Both the position numbers and the translations under genes were made by a program. Shown one piece after another: positions 54,416 to 63,010 of a DNA stretch of 64,000 nucleotides. Each line of letters opens with the position of its first letter. Position 1 is the stretch's first letter. The notes under the pieces were generated by a model. That model saw only the letters and a list, made by a program, of their open reading frames with translations, made no database searches and had not been told where the DNA came from. This DNA is from Phycisphaerae bacterium RAS2 (lineage in GTDB: Bacteria; Planctomycetota; Phycisphaerae; UBA1845; UTPLA1), in the NCBI GenBank assembly GCA_007753915.1, contig CP036352.1, forward strand, positions 1,550,001-1,614,000, written 5' to 3'.

Positions 54416-56581
54416 ATGTCGTTTTCACGTCGATTGTCGGTGGCCGGCTGGGTGATGGTGCTCCTGTTGACGGGGAGCGCGTGGTCGCGTGCGGAGGACG
54501 GGCCGGAAGCCGGCGATCGCGCGGCGCGATTTCGTGAGGACATGAAGAAGACGATCCAGACCGCGCGGGACAAGGTCTTCCCCGCGTTGGTGAACATTCA
54601 TGTCGTCACCGTGAATTACTGGGACGGCAAGGAGCAGAAGGGGCGCTCGGTCGGCAGCGGCACAATCATCTCCGCCGAGGGTCACATCATCACGAATCAG
54701 CATGTCACGAGCCAGGGGAAGCGATTTCGCTGCACGCTCGCCGACAAACAGGAGATTCCGGCGACGCTGGTCGGGGAGGATCCGCTGACGGACCTGGCCG
54801 TGATTAAGCTTGATCTGTCTAAATTGAAGAGTCCGGGCACGCCACTGCCGACGGCGAGCTTCGGGAATTCGGACGAAATCGAGGTCGGCGATCATGTGAT
54901 GGCAATGGGATCGCCGCTGGCGCTCTCGCGATCGGTCACGCTGGGGATCGTGTCGAACACCGAGCGTGTCTTCACCGGGAACGATGAAAGCGAAATGGAG
55001 CTGGAGGACGGTCAGCGCACGGGTTTGTTCACACGGTGGATCCAGCACGACGCGTTGATTCACCCCGGCAACAGCGGCGGTCCGCTCGTGAACCTCAAGG
55101 GCGAGATCATCGGCATCAACGAACTGGGCGGCAATTCCATCGGCTTCGCGATCCCCAGCACGCTCGCGGCGCACGTGACGCGGCAGTTGATTGATAAAGG
55201 CGAGGTGGCGCGGAGCTGGATCGGCGTGAGCTTCAAGTCAATCGAAAAGACGGGCCTGGAAAAAGGCGTGCTGGTCAATTCGATCGTGAAGGGCGGCCCG
55301 GCTGACAAGGCGGGAATTCAGGCGGGCGATGTGTTGCTTCGCCTGAACGGCGACGCGGTGACGATTCGATTTGCCGAGGAGATACCGCCGCTCATGAAGC
55401 GGCTGGCGGACCTGCCGATCGGCTCGGAATTGCGCACGTCGTACGATCGCAGCGGGGCCGTGAGCGACGCCGTGATCGTGACCGAAAAGCTGCAGAAGGA
55501 CCGCGGCGATGAAACGGCGCTTCGCTCGTGGGGGCTGACGGTGCGGGAGATTACCGAGAAGCTGGCGCGCGACCGCAAGTTCGAAAGCACGCGAGGTGCG
55601 TTTGTCAGCAGCGTGCGTTCGGGTGGACCGGCAGCGCTGGCCGAGCCGTCAATCGCGTATGGCGACGTCATTCTCCGAATTGATGACAAGCCCATTGAGT
55701 CACTGTCGGGGCTGGTGGATGCATACAAGACAATCATGAAGGCCGAGTCGCTGCCCGAGTATTTGCTGGTGGAATTTGATCGCGAGGGGAAAAAGCAGCT
55801 CACGTTGATCAAGCCGAAGCCGGAAGACGATGAAGATCCGCCGCGCGAAGTGCCCAAGGCGTGGATCGGCGTAGCGACCCAGCCGGTGCTGGACAAACTG
55901 GCGAAGAAACTGGGTCAGCCGCAGGGCACGGGTTTCCGAATTACGCGCATTTATCCGAAGACGGCCGCCGCGGAGTCGAGCCTGCGCGTGGGCGACATCA
56001 TCCTGAAGGTGGCCGACACGCGTGTGCAGCCGCGCGGCATGCAGGACGCCGGCCTGTTCGCGCGACAGGTGCGCCGCATGACGATTGACCAAAAAGTGGA
56101 TTTGTCGGTGTTGCGCGATGGGCAGGTCATGACCGTTCCCGTGACACTGGAGCGCACGCGGCCGACGCAGGACGAGGCGCGCAAGGAGAAGAACCGAGAC
56201 TTCGAGTTTTCCGTGCGCGAGGTGACGTTTTTCGACCGCGACGAGAACCGCTGGGATGAGACCACCAAGGGCGTCATCGTGACACAGGTTGAGTCCGCCG
56301 GCTGGGCGGGTCTGGGCGGGCTGGATTCGGACGACCTGATCCAGCGGATCGAAGGGCAGGAGATCAAAGGGCTGAAGAGTTTCCGTCGCGTGATGGAGGA
56401 GGTCACCAAGTCGCAGCCGAAGCGCGTGGTGATGGTCGTGTTGCGCGGCGTGCAGACGCGATTCTTGTACATCGAACCGGAGTGGAAGCCGGTCTTGAAG
56501 GAAGGTGACGACGAGGCCAGCAGTCAACCCGCCGGCGGGGTTGGTGCAACGGGCACAACGCAACCGTCGGACGAGGACTAA
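54416..56581 (+). CDS. HtrA/DegP-like serine protease with several PDZ-like domains
   Basis: A 721-aa exported protease. The signal peptide ends SAWSRAE. The trypsin-fold domain has the catalytic triad His96 (NQHVT), Asp126 (LTDLAV) and Ser220 (PGNSGGPL). At least three PDZ-like domains follow: around GVSFKSIEKTGLEKGV, GLTVREITEKLARDRKF and GVATQPVLDKLAKKLGQ, with a fourth near GWAGLGGLDSDDLIQRIEG. This is longer than DegP (two PDZ). It ends 2 bp before a related gene that lacks catalytic residues. It probably degrades misfolded periplasmic proteins. Confidence 0.9.
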   Translation: MSFSRRLSVAGWVMVLLLTGSAWSRAEDGPEAGDRAARFREDMKKTIQTARDKVFPALVNIHVVTVNYWDGKEQKGRSVGSGTIISAEGHIITNQHVTSQGKRFRCTLADKQEIPATLVGEDPLTDLAVIKLDLSKLKSPGTPLPTASFGNSDEIEVGDHVMAMGSPLALSRSVTLGIVSNTERVFTGNDESEMELEDGQRTGLFTRWIQHDALIHPGNSGGPLVNLKGEIIGINELGGNSIGFAIPSTLAAHVTRQLIDKGEVARSWIGVSFKSIEKTGLEKGVLVNSIVKGGPADKAGIQAGDVLLRLNGDAVTIRFAEEIPPLMKRLADLPIGSELRTSYDRSGAVSDAVIVTEKLQKDRGDETALRSWGLTVREITEKLARDRKFESTRGAFVSSVRSGGPAALAEPSIAYGDVILRIDDKPIESLSGLVDAYKTIMKAESLPEYLLVEFDREGKKQLTLIKPKPEDDEDPPREVPKAWIGVATQPVLDKLAKKLGQPQGTGFRITRIYPKTAAAESSLRVGDIILKVADTRVQPRGMQDAGLFARQVRRMTIDQKVDLSVLRDGQVMTVPVTLERTRPTQDEARKEKNRDFEFSVREVTFFDRDENRWDETTKGVIVTQVESAGWAGLGGLDSDDLIQRIEGQEIKGLKSFRRVMEEVTKSQPKRVVMVVLRGVQTRFLYIEPEWKPVLKEGDDEASSQPAGGVGATGTTQPSDED

Positions 56582-56583
56582 AC

Positions 56584-57513
56584 ATGCGACATCGAATAGG
56601 GTTTTCCGCCATGGTGTTTGCCCTGGCGTGGTCAGCCGTGACGACGAGCGCGGTGCGCGCCGATGAGGGCGCGATGCTGCGCGACGCGGCGACGAAGTTC
56701 GCGGCGCCGTTCGTGACCATTAAGTTCGTACTCAAGATGGAAGGACAATTCGGCGACCGCGAAAACGAGACTGAGGCGACCGGAGTCATGATCGAACCGG
56801 ACGGCCTCGTTCTGGCTTCGAGCAGCCAGTTGGGCACGCCGCGGTTCATGCGGCAGTTCGGCAACGCGCGGCCGACGGATTTGAAAGTGCTGATCGGTGA
56901 CGACACGGAGGGCCTGCCCGCAACGGTCATGGCGCGGGACACGGAACTGGACCTCGCGTGGGTGAAGCTCAAGGAGCCGTCGAAGAAGAAGCTGGAGTAC
57001 ATGGACCTCACAAAGTCGGGCAAGCCGCAGGTGGGCGATTCGCTCGTGTTCCTGCGTCGCATGGGCAAGTACTTCGATCGTGCGGTGACGGTCGGGCAGT
57101 TCCGCGTTGCGGGCAAGACGACCAAGCCGCGTGAGTTGATTGTTCCGGGCGGTGGGGCATCCCTGGAGCCGGGTCTGCCCGCGTTCACGTCGCAGGGCGA
57201 GGTGGTTGGATTTGTCGTGCTTCAACTGCCGGATGCGGAGGAGTTGGAGAGCAATTTCGGGGCGTTTGCCGGGCTTGGGAGGGACATTGGCTCGGGCCTG
57301 ATTCTCCCCACGGCGGATGTCATCAGAGCGACCGAGCGGGCGAAGCGCGGCGAAATCAAGGGCGACGCGGAGGAAGCGGCCGCCGCGAAGTCGGACGCCA
57401 AGAAGAAGCCGGTCGATGATGAGGATGAAGACGAAGCCGGCGAAAAGGATGCCAAGCCGGCCCCACAGCCGAAGAAGCCCGCAAACGACGACGAGGACGA
57501 AGAAGACGAGTAG
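56584..57513 (+). CDS. HtrA-like pseudoprotease with acidic tail
   Basis: A 309-aa exported protein with a signal peptide ending SAVRAD. Its trypsin-like fold aligns with the upstream protease: GVMIEPDGLVLASSSQLG takes the place of GTIISAEGHIITNQHV (His missing), ELDLAWVKLK keeps the Asp, and SLEPGLPAFTSQGEVVGF replaces the HPGNSGGPL serine loop. By my hand alignment the nucleophile Ser is Pro. No PDZ domain is present. The C-terminus is very acidic (DDEDEDEAGE and DDEDEEDE). It may regulate or present substrates to the protease encoded 2 bp upstream. Confidence 0.72.
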   Translation: MRHRIGFSAMVFALAWSAVTTSAVRADEGAMLRDAATKFAAPFVTIKFVLKMEGQFGDRENETEATGVMIEPDGLVLASSSQLGTPRFMRQFGNARPTDLKVLIGDDTEGLPATVMARDTELDLAWVKLKEPSKKKLEYMDLTKSGKPQVGDSLVFLRRMGKYFDRAVTVGQFRVAGKTTKPRELIVPGGGASLEPGLPAFTSQGEVVGFVVLQLPDAEELESNFGAFAGLGRDIGSGLILPTADVIRATERAKRGEIKGDAEEAAAAKSDAKKKPVDDEDEDEAGEKDAKPAPQPKKPANDDEDEEDE

Positions 57514-57534
57514 CCAATTCGCGGCGAGACTTCG

Positions 57535-58308
57535 TCAGGCGCGGGATGCGGCCATCGCGCGGTTTTCTGCGATGGCATCGCGCACTTCCTGCATGACAAC
57601 GTCGCCGTGGATCACGCCGTCGCGAAACGTGACGACACGCTGGGCGTGCGCGGCGATGTCCATTTCGTGCGTGACGACGGCAATGGTCAGGCCGGTGTCG
57701 CGGTTCAGTTCCTGCATGAGTGCCATGATCTCGACGCTGGTTCGGCTGTCGAGGTTGCCGGTTGGTTCGTCGGCGAGGAGCAGGACAGGGCGCGTGACCA
57801 GCGCCCGGGCCACCGCGACGCGCTGCTGCTGCCCGCCGGAAAGCTGATTCGTGTGATGGTGTGAGCGGTCGGCCAGCCCGACGCGGTCGAGCATCTCGGC
57901 GGCCAGCCTGCGGCGCTCGCGCCGAGAGACGCCCTGATACGTCAAGGGCAAAGCGACGTTGTCGAGCACGGTCGTGCGCGAGAGCAGATTGAAGCTTTGA
58001 AACACGAAGCCGATCTTTCGGTTGCGCAGCGCCGCCAATTCGCGTTTCGACAGTCCGGCGATGTCCACGCCGTCAAGCATGTACAAGCCGCGATCGGGCC
58101 GATCGAGGCAGCCGAGCAAGTGCATGAACGTGGACTTGCCCGAACCGCTGGGCCCCATGATGGCGAGGAACTGGTGGCGCGGGACATCAATGCTGACGCC
58201 GCGCACGGCCGGCACGGCGATGTCGCCGACGTAGTAGGTCTTATGCACGTCGTGCGTGTGGATCAGCGCGGCGCCGCCGGAGCGATGCGATGGGGTCGAA
58301 TCGGGCAT
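57535..58308 (-). CDS. ABC transporter ATPase, MacB/LolD type
   Basis: A 257-aa ATP-binding subunit. Motifs are Walker A MGPSGSGKSTFMHLLG, the Q-loop FVFQSFNLLSRTTVLDNV, the signature LSGGQQQRVAVARALV, Walker B LLLADEPTGNLD and the H-loop VVTHEMD. The LDNVALPLTYQGVSRRER segment is typical of MacB/LolD-type ATPases. It lies 2 bp after the MacA-like adaptor gene. The FtsX-type permease expected next is absent: the next gene (57513) converges from the other side. Confidence 0.92.
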   Translation of the reverse strand: MPDSTPSHRSGGAALIHTHDVHKTYYVGDIAVPAVRGVSIDVPRHQFLAIMGPSGSGKSTFMHLLGCLDRPDRGLYMLDGVDIAGLSKRELAALRNRKIGFVFQSFNLLSRTTVLDNVALPLTYQGVSRRERRRLAAEMLDRVGLADRSHHHTNQLSGGQQQRVAVARALVTRPVLLLADEPTGNLDSRTSVEIMALMQELNRDTGLTIAVVTHEMDIAAHAQRVVTFRDGVIHGDVVMQEVRDAIAENRAMAASRA

Positions 58309-58310
58309 GA

Positions 58311-59504
58311 CTAACCTCGCGGCGGGCGCATGGAGCGTGACGGGTCGGGTCGGGCGCCGCCGGGGCCGCCCATCGCGCGATCCGTGATGACCAGCATGCC
58401 CTCTTTGACGCCGTCGCCGCGCACTTCCGTGAAGACGCCGTCGCTCAATCCGGTCTCCACTTCAATCGGCTTTGCCTCGCCTTTTTCGGGGATGTACAGA
58501 CGTGGCTTGCCGATCCTGCCGCGGAGGATTCCAGCTGTGCCGGGGGCGGGTGGATTAGGGTCGAATCGCAGTGCCGCGTTGGGAACGCGGAGGGCGCCGG
58601 CGGCCTTGGCGACCTCGAAGGTGACGTTGGCGGTCATGCCGGGGCGCAGGGCGAGGTCGTCGTTGAACACCTCGATCAGGGTGACGTAGGTCACGACGCC
58701 ATCGACAATTGTAGCATTGTAGCGAATCTGCGAAATCTTGCCGGTAAACGTGCGCTTGGGGTAAGCATCGACCGTGAAGATCGCCGGGCCGTTTTCCTGG
58801 ATCAGGCCGATGTCCGACTCGGCGACGTTGGCGTTGACCTGCATGTGCTTCAGGTCGTTGGCGATGATAAACAGCTCCGGCGCCTGCAACGAGGCCGCGA
58901 CGGTCTGCCCCACGTCGATCGTGCGAGAGATGACCACGCCGTCGATTGGCGAGCGAATCTTGGTTCGCGCCAGGTCCACCTGCACCGCGCCGAGAATAGC
59001 CTCGGCCGACTTCACGCTTGCCTGTGCGCCCTGCCAGACCGCGCGGGCCGCTTCTTCCGCCGCGACGGCCACGAGCAGCTCGTTTTCGCTGGCGTTCTGC
59101 GCCTCGGCCAGCTTCTCAATGCGAGCGCGCTCGCGGGCCGCGTCCTTGTGGCGAACCAGCGACTCCGCCTCGCGCGCTCGGGCCAGCGCCAAATCGGCTT
59201 CGGCCTGCTGAACGGCGGTTTCAAAGCGGTCGGGCTCCAACTCGGCGAGCAAATCGCCTTCCTTCACAACGGCGTTGAAATCGGTGTACCAGCGGTGAAT
59301 CTTGCCACTGACCTCCGAGCCGACGATGACCTTGGTTACCGGGTCGATGGTTCCCGTCGCGGAGATTGTCTGAACGACATCCCCCCGGTCGATCTCGCGC
59401 GTCATGAAAGCGGAAGCCCCGTCGCCGTGGGCCAGCCGGCTGTACCCGAACCAGCTCCCTGCGCCGACCACGACCACCGCCGCCAACATACCCAGCGTTT
59501 TCAT
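58311..59504 (-). CDS. MacA/HlyD-type periplasmic adaptor
   Basis: A 397-aa membrane-fusion protein. One N-terminal transmembrane segment (residues about 4-22), then the lipoyl-type half motif VIVGSEVSGKIHRWYTDFN, a long coiled-coil hairpin (LALAREAESLVRHKDAARER onward), the second lipoyl half (IRSPIDGVVISRTIDVGQTV) and beta domains. Adaptors of this type connect an ABC permease to an outer-membrane channel. The start ATG 59504 follows AGGGA. A TATAAT lies upstream at 59588-59593 (minus). Confidence 0.87.
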   Translation of the reverse strand: MKTLGMLAAVVVVGAGSWFGYSRLAHGDGASAFMTREIDRGDVVQTISATGTIDPVTKVIVGSEVSGKIHRWYTDFNAVVKEGDLLAELEPDRFETAVQQAEADLALARAREAESLVRHKDAARERARIEKLAEAQNASENELLVAVAAEEAARAVWQGAQASVKSAEAILGAVQVDLARTKIRSPIDGVVISRTIDVGQTVAASLQAPELFIIANDLKHMQVNANVAESDIGLIQENGPAIFTVDAYPKRTFTGKISQIRYNATIVDGVVTYVTLIEVFNDDLALRPGMTANVTFEVAKAAGALRVPNAALRFDPNPPAPGTAGILRGRIGKPRLYIPEKGEAKPIEVETGLSDGVFTEVRGDGVKEGMLVITDRAMGGPGGARPDPSRSMRPPRG

Positions 59505-59620
59505 TCGATTCCCTGTGCTCACTCGAAACCCGTGCCCGCGCGCTACCCTTTGCCCCGCACGAGAACTCCACTCACTCCAGCGGCGGAATTATAAGGCGCG
59601 ACTTTCACGTCGGCTAATCG

Positions 59621-61600
59621 TCAGAACAACGTCTCGCGGCCGTACTGGCCTCCGAAGAGCAGGTCGTACTGCAACAGGCGGTATTCGCGCAGCCACTCGC
59701 CTTGCTCGTCCGGCCGCTGTGGGTTGAATCGTCCTGCGCCGTCAACTTGGAACATACCGGTGAGCACGGGCCATTGACGCGACAGATCGTTCAGGAAGTT
59801 GTGGAACGGTGGGAGCGGTTCGTTGAGCAGGGAGAAAACTCGCGGACCGAGAAACTTGATTGACAACTCGGGCACTGCAATCGCGCCGCGGCGCGTGTCG
59901 TGGATCAGAATCGGCACCTGGCGAATTCGGTATTGCTCCTCCGGGGTCAGGCTTTCGGTCGCGGGATCGAGGAAGCCCGTGGCTCGATAGACGCCAAAGT
60001 GGTTGCCCAGCACGGGCAGGTGATCGCCGAAGAAGACCAGCACCGAAGGGCGCTCGCGTTTCTCCAAGTTGGCGATCAGCCATTCGAGGGCCGCGACGGA
60101 TTCGCGCGCGCCTTGCGAATATCGCAGCAGCAGATCGCGATCTTCCTCCTCGAGCATGTCGGCCTGGATGGTCAGCGGCTCGTCGGGATGGGCGCCGGCC
60201 AGATAGGGCCAGTGATTCTGCATGGTCACGGCGAAGATGAATGTCTCGGATTTGGCCTGATCCAGGATGGACGCGACTTCGCGCATCAACGTTGCATCGG
60301 TGACATAGGTGCCCTTTCGCTGCGGCTCGACAAGATCGTCCTCACCGATGAATCGGGAGAATCCCAGAAGGGGATACACGCGGTCGCGGTTCCAGTACCA
60401 CTTGAAATACGGGTGAATCGCCACGGCATCGTATCCGCGCCGCCCGAGCAGGCTTGCGAGCGACGGAATCTCATGCATGACGTATTGCTGATACGGATTG
60501 GCCCCGGCCGGCAAGGGCGTCAGGCTCAAGCCGGTGAGAAACTCGAATTCGACGTTGGACGTCTGGCCGCCGAATGAGGGTGAGACGGCCGTTTGAATTC
60601 TGCCGCCGGGACTGCGCGCGCGCAGCGCCGCCAGGGGATCCGACGAAAACACGACGCCGGGCAGGAGCATCGGATCCCAGAACGCCTCGCTCATGATGAC
60701 GACCAGGTTGGGGCGCAGCGGCGAGGGCTGTGTCGCGGGGCTCGCCGGTGTGCCGTTGGTTCCGGCAGACGTCGCAACCAGTGCATCGGCTCGCGCGCGA
60801 ATGGTCTCTGCAAGACCCATGATGCGCGGGGCGCTGTAATCGGCGGGGCGCTTAATGAGGCACAGGCGCGCGTTGCTCGCGAAGGATACGAGCTGCCCGT
60901 TGATGCGATAGTTTTCCGGCTGATCCCATGGGACAAGCCGATACCAGTTTCGCAGCGGCGTATCGCTGTAAAAGACCATCGCATAGGGCCACACCGCCGC
61001 GAGGAGCCCCGGCAAGAGCCGGTATCGCAGTTTCGCGCGACCGCGCGGCAGCTTGATGACACTCCACGCACATGCAAACAGCAGAATCGCCAGCGATAGT
61101 CCTTCCCAGCCTGTGAGGGACGCGGCGTCGGTAAAGAGACCGGGCAAATGCGTCACCTGTTTCGCGAGGAAAATTTCCCAGGGGAACAGCGGCTCGCCGA
61201 GTGTCTGCCCCTTGATGGCGCTGCCCAGTCCCACGAAGAACGCAACGGCGATGGCCAGCATCGCGCCCAGCCGCAGCCGCCCGAGCAGCATCCAGCCGAT
61301 CAGCAGAAGTGCCAGAATCGTGACAACATTCAGGCCGGCTTCGACGGGATGACTCCACACCCACTGAAACGGCGTGACGAGTGAATTGCGCGCGATGGCC
61401 TCGGTCGCGAACATTGCGACGATGCAGAACATGAGGATGCGGACAGGGGGGCCGATGATTCGGCGAAGTAAACTCGGCCGCGCGGGTGAGGGCAGCGAGG
61501 CCCGGCCAACGGCGGCGTTCAGCGATGAGTTGGCGGGCGGCGTACCTTCTCCGACCCTGGTTTCGGCGGGTGGCGGAGATTGGGGCGACCCATGTTCCAA
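59621..61600 (-). CDS. LTA-synthase-like phosphoglycerol transferase (sulfatase superfamily)
   Basis: A 659-aa protein with five N-terminal transmembrane segments (residues about 50-230) and a large extracytoplasmic alkaline-phosphatase-fold domain. Metal and catalytic residues appear in NLVVIMSEAFWD, the Thr of SFGGQTSNVEFEFLTG and FFGDHLPVLG. In LtaS-type enzymes the Thr attacks phosphatidylglycerol. A diderm organism has no lipoteichoic acid, so periplasmic glucan or a lipid-linked glycan is a likelier acceptor (inference, as for MdoB). The TTG start 61600 is uncertain. Confidence 0.83.
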   Translation of the reverse strand: MEHGSPQSPPPAETRVGEGTPPANSSLNAAVGRASLPSPARPSLLRRIIGPPVRILMFCIVAMFATEAIARNSLVTPFQWVWSHPVEAGLNVVTILALLLIGWMLLGRLRLGAMLAIAVAFFVGLGSAIKGQTLGEPLFPWEIFLAKQVTHLPGLFTDAASLTGWEGLSLAILLFACAWSVIKLPRGRAKLRYRLLPGLLAAVWPYAMVFYSDTPLRNWYRLVPWDQPENYRINGQLVSFASNARLCLIKRPADYSAPRIMGLAETIRARADALVATSAGTNGTPASPATQPSPLRPNLVVIMSEAFWDPMLLPGVVFSSDPLAALRARSPGGRIQTAVSPSFGGQTSNVEFEFLTGLSLTPLPAGANPYQQYVMHEIPSLASLLGRRGYDAVAIHPYFKWYWNRDRVYPLLGFSRFIGEDDLVEPQRKGTYVTDATLMREVASILDQAKSETFIFAVTMQNHWPYLAGAHPDEPLTIQADMLEEEDRDLLLRYSQGARESVAALEWLIANLEKRERPSVLVFFGDHLPVLGNHFGVYRATGFLDPATESLTPEEQYRIRQVPILIHDTRRGAIAVPELSIKFLGPRVFSLLNEPLPPFHNFLNDLSRQWPVLTGMFQVDGAGRFNPQRPDEQGEWLREYRLLQYDLLFGGQYGRETLF

Positions 61601-61717
61601 CGAGTGGCTCCTGGCTTGTTCGGGACCGCGCCGACGGCCCGCATTGCCATGTTAGAGCCAATCCGATGCTTTTGTCATCATCAAAACTTAACAATTCTTG
61701 CAGTGCGCGTCGCACCG

Positions 61718-62149
61718 CTAAGCGATGATTCGCGTCGTCTCCGGCGGGCGCACGATCGCGTTGCCGATTGCCACGTCTTCACCGGATTGATTGGTGCAGG
61801 CCACCATCAGCCGGATGCGCTTCGGATGAATGATCTCCATGACGGTCGCCGTCGCGGTGATGGTGTCGCCGATGAACACGGGCGCGAGAAAGCGAATGTG
61901 CAATTCTCCGAAAATCGTCCCCAGGCCGGGGATCTCGCCGCCGAGCACGGTGCTGATGATGCCGGCCGTGAGGATGCCGTGCGCGATGCGGCGGCCAAAC
62001 TTGCTGCGGCGCGCGTATTCCTCGTCGATGTGCAGTGGGTTGAAATCGCCGGACGCGTCGGCGAAAGAGAAAATGTCTTTCTCGGTGATCGTCTTGACGA
62101 ACGAGCCGCTGTCGCCGAGCTGGAGCGTTTCGCGCGTGCGCGGAGTCAT
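61718..62149 (-). CDS. MaoC-family (R)-enoyl-CoA hydratase-like protein
   Basis: A 143-aa hot-dog-fold protein. The hydratase motif is DFNPLHIDEEYARRSKFGRR followed by IAHGIL: the Asp and His catalytic residues are present. A RIRLMVACTNQSGEDVAIGNA strand completes the fold. It probably hydrates crotonyl- or longer enoyl-CoA in fatty-acid or polyhydroxyalkanoate metabolism. No PHA genes are nearby. A start at ATG 62149 follows a weak ribosome site. Confidence 0.87.
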   Translation of the reverse strand: MTPRTRETLQLGDSGSFVKTITEKDIFSFADASGDFNPLHIDEEYARRSKFGRRIAHGILTAGIISTVLGGEIPGLGTIFGELHIRFLAPVFIGDTITATATVMEIIHPKRIRLMVACTNQSGEDVAIGNAIVRPPETTRIIA

Positions 62150-62194
62150 GGCTGGTATTAGACGCCCCGTGCGGCCGTTCGTAAACTCGGCCCG

Positions 62195-63010
62195 ATGCTA
62201 CGGCGAATCATGCGATGGCTGCGGGGTTCATCGTCGGATGCGGACGGGATTCCGGCCGGCCAACCTCCGCGCGCGGGCGAGGATTTGGACGCCGCCGCGC
62301 GGGATGTGCTGCGCCGCGCCGTGCAATTCTACCCCGCGCTGCCGGAGGCCCAACGCGATCGGCTGCATCGGTTGATCGCGCAATTCCTCGTTGAGAAGGA
62401 TTTCTGGGGCTCGCAGAATCTGACGGTCACGTTCGAGATGAAGGTCTATATCGCCGCGCACGCCTGCCTGATGCTGCTGGGCCTGCCGCGTCTGGGGCTG
62501 TACCCGACCGCGCGCGAGGTGATCGTTTTCCCGTCGCACTTCGGCGAGTCGATCGAGTGCATCGCGCCCGACGGCCGCAGGATCGTGATCCACGATCACT
62601 TCATCGGCCAGACGTGGCGGCGCGGGCCGGTGCTGTTGAGCTGGGATCACATTGACCCCGCGTCGCGCGGCATGATGGCGGGGCACAACACGATCTATCA
62701 CGAATTCGCGCACGTGCTGGATCTGCTCGACGGCGAGGCCGACGGTGTGCCGCCGCTGGAGTCGGCCGATCAGTTGCCGGGGTGGCAGCGGGTGATGCGC
62801 GCGGAGTTCGAGAGCCTCGTGGCGGCCGACCGGGCGGGCCGGCGGAGCTTTCTCGATCCGTACGGCGCGCAGGACCCGGCGGAGTTTTTTGCGGTGGCCA
62901 CAGAACAATTCTTCGAGCAGCCGCGACGATTTCAGCGCTTGCACCGCGCGCTGTATGGGCAGTTAAGGCAATTCTACAAACAGGACCCGGCGGCGTGGAT
63001 GGTGAGCTAG
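62195..63010 (+). CDS. mtfA: Zinc metallopeptidase MtfA (M90)
   Basis: A 271-aa peptidase. The HEFAH zinc motif is at residues 169-173 (NTIYHEFAHVLD), and a second acidic block with DPAEFFAVATEQFFEQP lies about 60 residues further. Earlier blocks are FWGSQNLTVTFEMKVYIAA and YPTAREVIVFPSHF. In E. coli MtfA binds the repressor Mlc and affects glucose transport; here that context is not visible. Its stop overlaps the converging MotA-like gene by 4 bp. Confidence 0.9.
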   Translation: MLRRIMRWLRGSSSDADGIPAGQPPRAGEDLDAAARDVLRRAVQFYPALPEAQRDRLHRLIAQFLVEKDFWGSQNLTVTFEMKVYIAAHACLMLLGLPRLGLYPTAREVIVFPSHFGESIECIAPDGRRIVIHDHFIGQTWRRGPVLLSWDHIDPASRGMMAGHNTIYHEFAHVLDLLDGEADGVPPLESADQLPGWQRVMRAEFESLVAADRAGRRSFLDPYGAQDPAEFFAVATEQFFEQPRRFQRLHRALYGQLRQFYKQDPAAWMVS

